The notes under the pieces are model-generated. The model had not been told where the DNA came from. It did not search any database and saw only the letters and a program-made list of their open reading frames with translations. The translations under genes were made by a program, and so were the position numbers. A stretch of DNA of 64,000 nucleotides from Capronia americana (lineage: Eukaryota; Ascomycota; Eurotiomycetes; Chaetothyriales; Herpotrichiellaceae): positions 186,001 through 250,000 of the forward strand of contig JADWQD010000003.1 in NCBI GenBank assembly GCA_016110215.1. Direction: 5' to 3'. Below are positions 45,267-56,550 of this stretch, piece by piece. Every line of letters begins with the position of its first letter. Position 1 is the first letter of the stretch.

Positions 45267-46149
45267 TCACACCTCGAAGCGGGCCGAAAAATGCTCTTTG
45301 TGTCTCTGACGAAGGCCACGAGGTCAGGAAGTTAGTGACGTCCAGCATATTGTCCGCTCTCGCCAGTATGCATTAGATAGACTCATCCAGCATTGACGGT
45401 CAGCGCATCCTAGCATGTATGTGTGCGCGTGCACGGTGTGATCCAACTGCCTCGAACGAGATACAGTATTGACAACCTTGAGAGTTCTGGAGTCGGTGCA
45501 AAAATGCATCAATTTATTTCCAATACTAGTGGATCACGACGGGCCTTGTTAATTGAATGTAGTGTTCAAACTGTCTTCCCCCTGTGCCATGGCATGGAAA
45601 GGGATTTTTCTAGCTTGATAAAAGATCCCCCATCTCACGAAGTCGTCGGCGAAAATCTCCGAGAGCCCTCCCTGATATTGATTGCCCCGGATCTCCGATT
45701 CAAGAGGCCAACGGTGTCTGTCGGACAGACAGAGAGAATCGATTCTGAAAAGCGCAGGAGCTCCCACGAACCCGCAAAAGAGCTTACAACCCAATAAACG
45801 AGACTTCCATTACAGTCTGAGGGTTACCTTACGCATCGTTCGTCCCGACTATTATACTCATAGACAATGGATCGAGGCCGATACGACACTGTTACACTGT
45901 TTCCACTGCTCCGTTCCAAGGCTCGGGATTGAAAGAGAAAAAAGGAGCCCTGGCTCGATTTCTCGCATCTGCCTCCTTCTGCCGCTTTGCTCTCTCTGTG
46001 CTGATATTGTTGGAGTAAAAAGTTGCTGCGCAAGTACTAGGATGAATGTTTCAACTTCCACCAACGTAGCCGGGTCTCAATCTCGCCATCCGCGGTTCGA
46101 TTAGAGGATGCCACTGTGCCAGGAAGGTTATCGCTGAGTCGCCACCAAG
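45267..46149. other. Convergent 3' intergenic region
   Basis: This is 883 bp between the stops of mob3 (+) and the small membrane-protein gene (-). I see no coding or structural feature. Confidence 0.55.
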
Positions 46150-46848
46150 TCAGCCAAACCGTAGTTCGAAACCAGCACTGATTGAGTTCTGCAAGGGGGC
46201 AAAAGTGCAGAGGGGTTTGAAGGAGAGCAGCCAGGAGAGAATTGGCAACCACATACCCCACATGATATAACAGCTGGCAAAACTGAGGATGAGGGTGCTC
46301 CGCCATATCGTCTGGTTCTCGCCCTTTGGACTCAGGAACCACGCCGCGATACTCAATGCGACGATGACGACGAGGCCGACTAGGACTGACCACCTGTATA
46401 TGACGAGCCATAGGTTAGCCCAGATATGTTCATTGCCATGTAGTCCGCACGGATGAATATGCTTGACACCGAAGATGACGATTCCAGCAAGCGAAACAAA
46501 GAGCAAAGGTATGGAGAGGTAGAAGGGAGTGGCGGGCAAACTGCAGAACGAGGAAGTTTTGCAGCTGTATAGAGGTTTGCGATGTCCTGCATCGGAGGCA
46601 TTGGAATCGAGATCCCTAGGGTCTGCACAGGCACCCAACCGCAACGATGCTCTTCCGGCCGGGAAAGGTCGTCCAATTCACTTGTGGTTCCACCTCTTTT
46701 CTTCCTGGCAGAACATAACAATACTTTCAGGGAGCAAGCTTGTGAAGCCGTGAAACTTGTGGGCCATGAAACCGTAGGAAGCGCGGGACGGAAGCATTTG
46801 CGTTCATAGAAGTTCTCGCAATAGGAGGTGAACGTACCCGTTTGCCAT
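46150..46848 (-). CDS. Small multipass membrane protein (about 133 aa; start model tentative)
   Basis: The secure part is the frame 46150-46540, with four hydrophobic helices, the conserved-looking loop HIHPCGLHGNEHIWANLW, and no ATG of its own near the N-terminus. It therefore needs an upstream exon. The best model is an 11-nt first exon (ATG GCA AAC GG, 46848-46838) with a GTACGT donor. It is spliced over a 297-bp intron to an acceptor with a good pyrimidine tract (TTCCTCGTTCTGCAG) at 46541. An alternative acceptor 24 nt earlier (exon from 46564) keeps the frame and adds eight residues. I recognise no family. Four helices and no signal peptide suggest an ER or vacuolar membrane protein. The 5' exon is the uncertain part. 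Confidence 0.55.
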
Positions 46849-47473
46849 TGTGTATTACCTTCTTTCGCTCTCTTTCTGATCAAGGCTTAACGACCCGGTG
46901 GTTTGAGGTGGTTGCAGGCAACTGCTGGCGTCTGAAATGCGCCTGTTGAGGCTGCGGGTAATAGATGCTCCGTTCGAAGGGCGAGGTCGTGCGAAGGCAG
47001 CCTGGTGCTCGGCTTGGGTGAAGCACGCGAGGAGCGATGTCGAGGTATCAGGGTCCAGGTCTGGTATGGGAGGCTGGATCGTCGAGATCCTCGTGGTTAA
47101 GTTTACGGTGCAGCTATTTTGGCTGAGCGGCGTCAAGTGCAGGTGGTTCAAGGTCAACTCGAATGACGGATGTGCTGAAGCTTCGGTCCAACTGCGGCAG
47201 GCAATTGAGTCGGGCGGAGCACAGAGAAGCACTGGCAGCGGCGATACCGTCCACACCGTCGTGCCTTGCTCACGCCAGGTCTAGCCAGGTCTACCTGGAT
47301 GCTCGTAGTCCTTTTCGAAAGCTCGGAGGACGGAGCGAGCACGCATAATGGTATTGCATCTACCAAATACTATCATTGATTTCCTTCCAAGCGCAGCACC
47401 GTTGCGACAAAGCCATTCGGGGGAAAGCAAACCACCAAAGCACTCGTTGAGCAATTCAGATTACACCCAGCAT
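46849..47473. other. Promoter of the small membrane-protein gene and 3' flank of the BAR gene
   Basis: A 625-bp gap. A 133-codon minus-strand frame covers part of it, but it lacks family features and probably lies in the leader of the membrane-protein gene. Confidence 0.5.
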
Positions 47474-48651
47474 CTACGCGCCCTCCCTGCTCTTGCGGTA
47501 GTTGCTTTCTTGTTCGACCTGAAGCTGATCAATCTCTGGTGCCAGTTCAGACAAAATCTCGTATGCTTTCTTGTGGTACTCGAGCTGTGCGGCAATCAAG
47601 TCCGCCAGGTTGCGGAGTGGTTCCGGCGTGTCCAAAACCTGCCAGCATTAGCTTCTGTGCAACTGTAGACGATCCGTGTGGCCTTACATTCTTCATGACT
47701 CCCTGAGCTTCTTCGACCTGCGTGACAAAGTCGTCCTCCTTGGCCTCGATCTCCGCACGTGCGTCCTCGCTCATGGCGGTTTCGTCGTCGGGGTTCATCC
47801 CGCGGCCCTGAAGTTGACTCTTCTTGGCCGCCTTGGTGCTGTCCAGCAACAGTCGGCTATTCTCGACTGCCTTTCTAGCCTTTGTCGCAAACTGGATGTT
47901 CGTGTTCAACGTGGTACTCCAGCCTGCAAGGAAACGTGACTGGATCGCCTGGTCCTGTGCCAATCGTGCTTCGCCCACTTTCTCCTCCGCAAGTGCGTAC
48001 CTCTCGAGCGCAACAGCCAAGGGATCTTCGCTCGTGCCGGTAGTGTTGGACTGCTTGAGCATATGAGAACTAGCCAAAGACGCGCGGGCTATGGCATGGT
48101 TGAAGGTCTTCGGTTGCGGCTTGGCTGAAGGGGGCGCAGTGAAAGCATTTGCGGCCTCGGAGGCATTGGAGGCCTTCGAAAGCAAGCCCACTTTGTCCGA
48201 GATGCTTCGACCCAGGTCTCCGAACGATTCACGGATGTTGGGCGGGTAATCGTAGGCTTCGTTCTGGTATTGCTTGCTGCACAGGGATTAACAGAGGTTC
48301 GAGCTTGTGGGATGTTAGACCCTACGTGACATCAAGCAGCTTCTGATGAACCTGCTTCAAGGCGTCGACCCGCTTCTCGAGCTCAGTGTAATCAGCTGGG
48401 AGTTGAGTCTGGGAGAGACTCGGTCAGCGGCTTGTTCCAGTGCGCAGACGCAGTGTCGTGCCCGACCTTGTCTTCGGCATTTCCAAATTGCTCCTTGAGA
48501 TACTGCTGGCTTCGCTGGAAGGAGGGTGTGACGGTTGAATTGAAGGCTGAACTGTTAAGGACCGGTTCATTAGCAGGGTTGACGAATGCTTCCGGGGAGC
48601 ATGGACGGGAGCGCACCTAATGTTCTTGCCAAAGGCGGCGAACTTGTCCAT
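47474..48651 (-). CDS. Gvp36-type BAR-domain protein (318 aa)
   Basis: Five exons, complement of 47474-47638, 47688-48276, 48326-48408, 48467-48551 and 48617-48651, with introns of 49-65 bp. The spliced frame is 319 codons. Landmarks in order are MDKFAAFGKNI at the start, KEQFGNAEDKTQLPADYTEL, RVDALKQVHQKLLDVT, NEAYDYPPNIRESFGDLGR, PSAKPQPKTFNHAIARASL and the coiled KVGEARLAQDQAIQSRFLAGW segment, ending in a helical YHKKAYEILSEL stretch. These are the signatures of the fungal BAR family that includes yeast Gvp36, a Golgi-vesicle protein linked to endocytosis and vacuole biogenesis. Almost the whole protein is the BAR domain, predicted to dimerise into a curved membrane-binding bundle. All junctions follow GT-AG, which makes the model firm. 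Confidence 0.92.
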
Positions 48652-49313
48652 ATCTGTGCCTGGTCTCGACGACAACGGGGAGAGGGGCAGACAAAGGGCG
48701 GAACAGAATGACCAGTAAACCGTGTAATGGGAAGTTGATATCTCGTGTTAAGGGAGAGGTGATGAGACGCAGTCTGACAAGAAACGGCTACCGGCGTGGG
48801 GAAGCCCCTTCACATGTTCAGATGGTTTCTCAAGGCAACAATCAACCGCCTCAGTCTTGGACCCCAATTTCTCGCCGGGATGCTGCAAATTACTGTTACT
48901 GTCAATGGGTTTAATCGACCGGAAATAGGGTTGCAAGGTGGGAATTCGTGCATCTGAAATCTATCCATCAAAAGTCCAACTCGTCCATCAATCTCCTGAA
49001 CTACATACACATGAAATTCGTGAAACATGTTCCGTCTGATGGCAGCCCATCTCGATTGTTTGCGAAGACTTCAAGCACCTTCGGTCAAAATGTCGTGCAG
49101 ATGGTCAATACGTACTCCGAAATACATGCAGTGGAAGAGCGGTAAACTCATTATTGGTCTTGTCGTCTGCCACGTCTGAGACCACCAGAACGGTGCTGTC
49201 TCATTGACAATCCCCAATCAGGTCAGAGTGGCCATCATGGCCTTGATGATGCCCGGCGTTGGGGCAGCTGAGCGTGAGCGACCTGTTCCACGCCGATTAT
49301 CAGGAGGGGTTGC
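48652..49313. other. Promoter of the BAR gene and 3' flank of the DUF8035-like gene
   Basis: A 662-bp gap between two minus-strand genes. No gene, repeat or RNA was recognised. Confidence 0.55.
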
Positions 49314-50964
49314 TTATTTGACGATCAACGACATCCTACCTCTCCGGTCCTTCTTGACTTCCACGACTTCCTCACCACGTCTCTCGATGATGACCTCTCC
49401 GCGAGGTGATGGGCTCCTGTCGCGGACACGCTCAATCTTGATAATCTCGCCGCCCTCGCGCTCGTAGCGTCTTTCGCGCCTGAGTTCTCGTCGCTCAGCT
49501 TCGAGTCTGCGAATCTCCTCCTTGATGTTGCGCTCACTGCGTTGCGGCTTGCGATCGACCACCAAGGCAAGAGGTCCGACGTGGACCGAGTTCGAGTCTT
49601 CAAACTCGTCACGTGTGATTCTTCGTTCGATGATGGTAGTGTCGTCGCTTTCGAACGAACCCCGGCGATGAGACGTGGCGTGGGAGCGATGCGTGCGTGC
49701 AGGCGACACTTCGCGGATAACCTCCTTCTTTTCCATCACCGTCTCTTTCACAACCTCTCCCGGCGAGGATCCGCGCCGTGAGCGTCGGCGCGATCGTGAT
49801 CGGTGTGACTTGGGAGACGGAGACCTGACGGAAAGAGCATCCCAATCGCGTACAGATCGGGGCGCATCTGCAAACTGACCGGTCTCGATCCGCTCCATCT
49901 TCTCCGTCTTCTCAAATACCACGTCGCCACCGTGAACGCTGGGTGCTCGGATGCCTGGTGGTGGAGTCGGCACCACCACTGTGGGCGCCGCTTCAATCAG
50001 GCGAGTAGTGGTAACTGCAGCCTTCAGAATGTGTCTCAGTGTCTCGAGTGATAGTACTGACCTTCCCGCTCTCTGTATTCCTTACTCTTGGTGAAGACCT
50101 CGTCGATATTGTCAGGGCCAAGAGCCTTTTCGATGATGATGGTACGTTCGTCCTAGTACAGTCAGTCTCTTGGATGCCCCTCTAATGTGTTATCTCTCCT
50201 ACCTCTTCGTAGTATGGATATCCAAGGTCAAATAACACCTTGGTGTGAACCAGTCTTTTCGGCATGCGTGTCTTGCCGCGACGTGGGTATGGCTTCTCTT
50301 CAACGATCTCTTCCCTGCGTTCTTCGATGACTTCCTCTCTGACCGTCCGGCGGTCGGGAGACGGGCTGTTCCTTTTCCGTTCCCGGACCCATTCGCGCTC
50401 TCGATATTCCCGGAACCCATCGTCGCCGTAATGGTCTGGATCTTGGACTCTGACTTCATCGTAATACTTCTCGTCGTATCTGGGATACCGTCGGGGCGAA
50501 GGCGCTCGGACAGGGACCAGTTCTCGGGGAGGAGGCACTCGACGAGGACTGTTGGGCTCGTCGTAGTCATCAAATCGTCTCGCTGGCCTTCGGTCGAAAG
50601 TATCCAAGCTGGATTGTCGTCGAATAATGCCTGGTCGTGGAATTGGATCCGGTCTAGCAGGCCGCTCTGGAGCATAGGGCACCATCTGACCTCGTTGCGT
50701 GCGGGGGTCGTAGTAGTCGGTCTCTTCAAAATACCGCCGCTCGGTGGCTCCTCGAGGGCCATACCGGTCTTCCTCGTAGTAGCGCTGGTCTTCATACACA
50801 GGAGCACGACGAGGAGGGTAGTCGGCATAAGGGGGAGCGGGAGGAGCAGGAGCACGGACTTCCCGCTCTCGAGTGAAGCGCTCGGTATCCCAACGCTGTG
50901 GAGGGGGGTCGCGGTAGGCAAGGTTGCCATCAGAGTACCGAGGATCGCCGCGGTATCGAGACAT
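49314..50964 (-). CDS. Charged, disordered protein with a DUF8035-like module (517 aa)
   Basis: Three exons, complement of 49314-50014, 50062-50152 and 50203-50964 (introns 47 and 50 bp; spliced frame 518 codons). Start is ATG 50964; an upstream TTG extends the frame by only two codons. Residues 1-220 are Arg/Tyr/Pro/Asp-rich and low in complexity. One ordered module spans the exon 1-2 boundary (about 232-282: KRLVHTKVLFDLGYPYYEE, then RTIIIEKALGPDNIDEVF), matching the small conserved domain known as DUF8035 in fungi. The C-terminal 230 residues carry RS-type repeats (SKSRS-like runs around SHRSRSRRRSRRG) and long Glu/Arg coiled-coil-prone blocks. RS and RY composition suggests an RNA-binding or condensate-forming role, but that is inference. 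No enzyme motif is seen. Confidence 0.85.
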
Positions 50965-51846
50965 GGTCAAGCTGCCGATCTGTCCGGATTAAAATCCTCG
51001 GACGACCGACACAGGGGCGAGAGACGTTATCAAGGAAGTCTTGGGAACGGAGGGGGCGGTAGGGCTGAACCGGTCAGACCAGGTTCGATGCTTTCTGGGC
51101 GAGGTCGTGGTAGGTGTGACAGGGCGCCGTCTATCTAAAAGCCTGGGAACGATCAATATGAAGATTCCTGCAGTGCGGCAGCAACAGCAGGATGTAACAG
51201 GCCACACGGAGTCACTGACGGTGGGAACTGGAAGTGGCAGCGAGTTGGGCCGCTGATGACGTCGCCGCCCGCCATCAGATTGATTGGGCATGAAAAATCC
51301 CCAGCCTCTTCCACCTTTCCAAACACGAGCCAATTTCGAGAAGCACTAGAGGCTTGGGCAGCTGGTGAATAGCCTCTACCGAGTATGCTGGGTACTTTTC
51401 GCATCAGCTAGGGTCGCTCGTCTGCACTCCCAGAGGCACCAGGCTCTGGTAAGCCACGTCTGAGCCAGGTGGACAGTCGCAGGAAGAAGTCTAGTTCACC
51501 GGTCACACTGGAGACCAAATTGCGCAACATCTCAAGGGGACGATTGATGGGAATCAAGAACTTCAGCTCTGGCCCAAGCCCACCAGGGTCCGTAAATTTC
51601 AGTTGCTTCTGAACTTTGGTAACCGTGACCGTCACAACCCGCAGGAAACAACGCATGCGTCCCGATCTATGACTTGGGACATCGTGGACTGCTAGTGATG
51701 AATCAAGTCCGCCTTCCGATGGTACTATGCCTCACGCCATATGCTCATGCCCGTCGTCCAGTTTTCACCCGTAAGCATGCATGTCCCCAACGCCTGGCAG
51801 CAACAGTGCTTCGTAATGGGTATCGCCGTATCGTCATTGGTACAGT
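50965..51846. other. Promoter of the DUF8035-like gene and 3' flank of taf12
   Basis: An 882-bp gap. An 82-codon minus-strand frame at 51408-51656 has some protein-like character (LKFTDPGGLGPELKFLIP), but no ATG-anchored gene could be built around it. Confidence 0.45.
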
Positions 51847-53607
51847 TCAAACCTCCTTTCCGTTTGTGCCCGTCGTGGCTGCTGCACTGCCACCTCCCGT
51901 CAGCTTCGCCGCTTGGACTGCACCCATCTTGTGAGCCCAGCCAGGAGCAGGTTGTGGCCGCCGCACAGTCCGAATTTCGTCGGTCGAGATGCCTGGCACA
52001 CGGATGTTATATTGCCGTTCGAGCACGATTTGGATGTCGCGGAGTTCCAGACTGGCTGAGCCACGCAGCTTGGCAAGCTTGCAGGACTGAGAAACCAGCT
52101 CGTCAACAAAATCGTCGGCAATAGCAAGGAAAATCTGCCATAAGTTAGACCGTCAGGTCTGGTTCATGGGAAAAGAATCACTTACTTCCTCGGCTTCGGG
52201 GTCAAGCTGCTCCTCCGGACCTGGACCGCACACCTCACGCACCAGCTCGTTCAGCTTCTTCTTGGACAGAACCCTCCCGTCTTCGCTTGACTCCAACACG
52301 TATCCGGGTAACGAGGTGATCGCGGGTTGTGCGAGCTGGCCGGGCAAGCCTACGCCAGCACCGCCAGTCAAGGTTGGCCGAGACGGAGGCATCTGGACCG
52401 GTTTCGGCTCCGGAAGCTGTAGATTCTTGGTAATATGCGGAGTTGCGGTCTTGACACCGTTGATACTAGTGTTGAGAGGGTGAGGGTGCACGCCTGAAGA
52501 GGGTGCGTGTTGGAGAGAAGGTATGGGTTGACCCTGATGCGATCCTGGGCGAGGCGCCGCAGAGCTATCTCCTTGGTTTTGGGGGAATTGCGCTTGAGTC
52601 GCAGATAAAGGTGTCTGCTGACTGACTGCCACTGCCCCCTGGCTGGCAGATGGTGCAAGTGCGGTCGGACTGCTTGCTTGAGCAGCGCTGGCTTGGTTCC
52701 GTGCGGCAGACACAGCACTGCTGATGGAGTGGGCAGTCGGGCCTTGGACACTAGGTGGCATGTGAGGTGCGGCAGCCGTGTCCGTTCCTTCGGCTCCGGT
52801 CGCGACCTGCTTCGAGAATTGGTGTTGCGGTTGTGCGCTTCGGAATTGTTCTTGCTGTTCATTGAATTTCTTCATGAATGAAGTGCTTTCAGTCACCGCT
52901 CGGTCGCATTGCGCGATTTTGTTGTTGTACACGGCGGTCTCTTCTGGCGTTAACGGATTTCCCGCTGCTTGTCGTTGTTGGGCTGTTCTATGAAACTCGG
53001 CCTTCTTCTGTTTCGCAACCTGGAGTCTCTGCATCGCCTGACCCAACCTGGCCTTGGCCTCGCGCAACCACACTTCTGCAGGTTCTGTGCCCTTGTTCAT
53101 AGCTGGGGGGTAATAGAAGTGGTGCTCATTTACCTTGCGCTGGATTTCAGGTAAGAGTTGACCGAACTGCACGGCACTGCCTCCAGTCGGATTCGGTGCC
53201 GCGCTCGCTAGCCCTTGGACGGCTTGCCCTGCGGGTTTTGGTGCTTGCGCCTGGACCTGTGCCTGTGCCTGCGCCTGCGCCTGAGCTTGGGCCTGAGCCT
53301 GTGCTTGGGTCTGCGCCTGCGCCTGCGTCGCCGCTTGTTGTTGTGCCGCCTGTTGCATCTGTTTCCGGACCTGCCACTGCTTCATGCCAGCCATCAACTG
53401 CTGCGAGGTGCTGTGCAGCCTCTTGAGTGCTTCTTGGTATTGAGGGTCGGTCGGCTGTGTGGTGTTCAGGATCTCCCAGTACCTGGTGACTCCCTGGAAG
53501 AACTGTTGCTTCTGTTGAGGATTGAGCTGCGGTAACTTGTTGACCTGCTCTGGTCTTATCAGATTTGCCTGCTGTTGCGGCGTCGGTTTCTGGGCAAGAT
53601 TGTCCAT
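51847..53607 (-). CDS. taf12: Taf12, histone-fold subunit of TFIID and SAGA (569 aa)
   Basis: Two exons, complement of 51847-52134 and 52186-53607, with a 51-bp intron (GTAAGT...GGCAG). The intron sits inside the histone fold, which begins in exon 1 (GRVLSKKKLNELVREVCGP, from about residue 444) and continues in exon 2 (IFLAIADDFVDELVSQSCKL, then KLRGSASLELRDIQIVLE and QYNIRVPG). This is the TFIID_20kDa/Taf12 domain, which pairs with Taf4 in TFIID and Ada1 in SAGA. Residues 1-430 are Gln/Ala/Pro-rich. They include a conserved helical segment near the N-terminus (NPQQKQQFFQGVTRYWEIL) and a long alternating Gln-Ala tract (about residues 93-121). The tail after the fold (to EV-stop) is short and Gly/Ala-rich. 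The long N-terminus is normal for filamentous fungi. Confidence 0.95.
53242..53331 (-). repeat. Gln-Ala hexanucleotide repeat inside taf12
   Basis: About a dozen in-frame CAG/CAA-GCN units encode alternating Gln-Ala, interrupted by two Thr and one Val. The plus strand reads as runs of GCCTGC/GCCTGT. Tracts like this often vary in unit number between strains. Edges are approximate. Confidence 0.8.
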
Positions 53608-54295
53608 GGCGAAGGCCTAACGGAGAGAGCAGACAGACAGGAGAGAGGCAAAGCTGATGCAGGAATCTTAAACGAGGGAAGGAGAGCGTGCGTTAACAGA
53701 GGGGGAGGGACCGTCACTCGCTACGTCGCGAAATATTCCATTCCCAGTGGCGCCCACGTCAAACCCGGCCTAGAAGAAGGTCAACGACTAAGAAAAGGGA
53801 GGAAGCACAGAATCAATAGATATCAAGTAGCAGTCAAAGATATCTGCGTAAAGTCTTGTCCTGCGTAGAGCCGCTTGATGAAAGATGGGTGATAGATGAA
53901 CGAGGATGAGGATCCGCCCCGCCTGCGGACCAGGAACTTGATCTTGGCACGTTTGGCAGGGCTTCCTCCTCCACCTCCTCGACATGCAGCTGCACGGCAC
54001 CATGTTGAAAGTGTAGCGATATAGTATTCAATCGAGACTCGCGCGATAAGCATACCAATGACAAGCTTGGGAAAGTGTTGAGATCTAGTTGACGCCAGCC
54101 GGCATATAGAATGGAAGCGATCATACTCGGTAAGCCGTCATTAACGAATTTCTATATACCAAAAGGCGTGACGCCGGGTGATTATTACATCCAATAATAC
54201 CCACACTGGTGGCACGAGGTCGATGACCCGACAGCTACCTCGATCCTCTAGGGTCCCTCACTCAGCGAACTAGACAGTACAGCCTGCCTGGAATC
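53608..54295. other. taf12 promoter and 3' flank of the Zn2Cys6 gene
   Basis: A 688-bp gap at the boundary between the housekeeping block and the oxidoreductase block. I see no gene or repeat. Confidence 0.55.
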
Positions 54296-56173
54296 CTAGT
54301 TAGTGACAATTCCAGATCGGGAGGCCAGGTTCGGCCGGGTTGAGTCACCGGCAACACCCCATCGTAGGGCAAAGGAAGCCAACATCTTTGCCATCAGGTC
54401 CAAGCCGTGCCTGATACTATTCGCATCCTTGGTTCCGCCCTGCTCTAAGAAGCCGCGCTGCACCACCGAGGCTTGGTAGATGGCATATGGAGTGAACGGT
54501 GGGAGGCTGTCCAAGTCGACAGTCGCAAGCTCCGATGTGTACTTTGCCGCTCGCTCGACGACAAAGCCACAGTAAGAATGCAGGGCTCCTTTCGAGGGAG
54601 CCGAGCTATCCTCCTCTTGGGACTGTCGTCGTTGGGTGCCGTCGCGGGTATGGAGGAGTAGCAGTGCACTATTAATCGTTGTGGGTTCGTCAGTTGGCTG
54701 TGCAACGTCCGCAACCCCCACCTCCGGCATTCTCTGACCTGGTACACATTCCCATCGCGCCGCAATAGGCAGAGCATGGCTTGATCAAGTCCTCTCCTGG
54801 TAGAACGTTTAGAAAAGAGGTCAGTGTGCGTTCCAGTTGCCGAGACTCCTCGAGATTGAACGCCGGGTCAGGAGTCGGTTTCGAGATATGGGTGAGTGTC
54901 CGGCCGAGGAGACTTGCGGCTTGAGCTTCCCGGGCGAAAGGCCCTGCTCGAACACTGGACGATGTTGTCATCGGTATAGGGGTGCTGTATTGACCAGACT
55001 GTGGATATAATCAGTAAAGTTATGTGGGACCATACCCGTGAGAGGCCGGTTGACAATACGCACGCCATTGCCCAAGGCATCATCCTCCACGGGGAGGTAG
55101 CCGGTAACCTCTGGGTCGGGCGTGGTCAGAGGGCGTTCAGGAACTGTCAAATTGATATACCTGTGCAGCACGATGCCAACATTGAGAAAAGGGAAAAGAG
55201 GTCCGAGAAGCTCAAGTATGCCACAGGCAACGATGGGAATGGAATGATCCAGGCTCGACGCACCTCTCGATTATAACGATTCCCCACCAGACCCGTCTTC
55301 TCTCCTCCACCACTGTCCGGGCGGCACCATTATCGGGCTTTGTGGCTTGATCAAGGCCCAACACGATGGCCAGTCGTGCACATGCGCCAATGGATAAGAA
55401 CGCGGCCGACTCTAGGCCATGGCCCATTTCGTAGCTCGCCAATAGGAGTCTGGCTTGCACAAGATCCAAAGAGGGCTCGCACTCCAATTCACTGAGGACT
55501 ATCATCCGCTTGACCTTCCGGTACAGCGACTCATCCATGTGTCCCCCCGGGGAATCATGGGAGACGTGGGTGATCAATCGCATGGCACATCCGAGCAACA
55601 TCCATGCCGTACGGGAAGAGGCGTCGTCTGGAAGTGTCCTCATGGTATCGTAGAACCGAGCTTGCGAAACAATGGGGAGCCAGGTATGGACTGATGCGAA
55701 ATACTTGGACGCATGAGATTTGATATCTTCCACCGGGCCGACAAGCCTCACAGCATCGGCAAAGAGAGTGTCTGTACGATCTAGTAAACGGTCATTTAGA
55801 GCGGGGCGCACATGACATTGCCCAGTCCAGCGTCTGGTGTCGAGATGACTTATGTCACAATCCATTCCCACGGAAGGGTGAGGTCGTGTCGACAGGACTG
55901 TTGAAGGCTTCACAGCAGAACCGGAAGTGGGCGCCGGTTGGTGCCCATATGAACACCGACAACCCAGTCTACGTACAACAGTCAGCTCCTCCGCGCCAAG
56001 TTGCAGCTGGTAAATGGCATATGGTCGTACCTGGCACAAGTCGAGCAGCCGCTTGAGTCCTTGTTACATTTTCGCTTTCGTCTCTTACACGGCGCGCATG
56101 CCGCTCGTGCGGTTATTCCAGGCTCTAGAACCTGGCTCGGGAATGCCAATGGGTTGTTATAGCGTGTATCCAT
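54296..56173 (-). CDS. Zn2Cys6 fungal-specific transcription factor (525 aa)
   Basis: Five exons, complement of 54296-54668, 54739-54998, 55064-55160, 55264-55968 and 56031-56173. The introns are 62, 103, 65 and 70 bp, and the spliced frame is 526 codons. The zinc cluster reads CX2CX6CX6CX2CX6C at Cys26, 29, 36, 43, 46 and 53, split by intron 1 inside CAR-LGCRC; a KRRKRK basic patch lies within it. The middle homology region holds the typical segments HTWLPIVSQARFYDTM, LLLASYEMGHG and ERRRVWWGIVIIER, then LPVEDDALGNG-type sequence before a shorter C-terminal helical part. Intron 2 and intron 3 use GTGCGT donors. Such regulators usually bind CGG-type half-sites as dimers and often control adjacent genes. 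It is the only regulator in the oxidoreductase block, so the neighbours are candidate targets. Confidence 0.9.
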
Positions 56174-56550
56174 TTTGGACGATACCTTGAACTATCTGAC
56201 TTTGTGAGACCAGGAATAGGAATGTAAATTGTTGCGGACAATCAAAGCTTCTGATGGGTACGACGTTAGAGAATCTGGAACTCCGAGGTCGCCTTTACAG
56301 TGGCAACGCCAGGGCGGGACTTCCTTGGCGCTGAGGAATAATAAGATCTCTGGAGAGATGGCCAATCGTATAAAGTGCGCTCACGACGTATGTGTAGTTG
56401 TGATCGGCATCATGGCAAGGGCCAGGACAGAAATTATGGCTATATGTATAAGAATGGCCCCCCTCCATACGCATTTCATTTCATGAAATCGTGAGCATCA
56501 GGCAGTATCAGATCATTGACGGAGCGTATTCACATAAGGTACGGACCTAT
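56174..56550. other. Promoter of the Zn2Cys6 gene and 3' flank of the aldo-keto reductase gene
   Basis: A 377-bp gap between two minus-strand genes. I found no inverted CGG/CCG pair that I would call a site. Confidence 0.5.

Noticed and set aside
46855..47256. Minus-strand frame of 133 codons upstream of the small membrane-protein gene
   Set aside because: No hydrophobic or family pattern, and it cannot be joined in frame sensibly; treated as leader.
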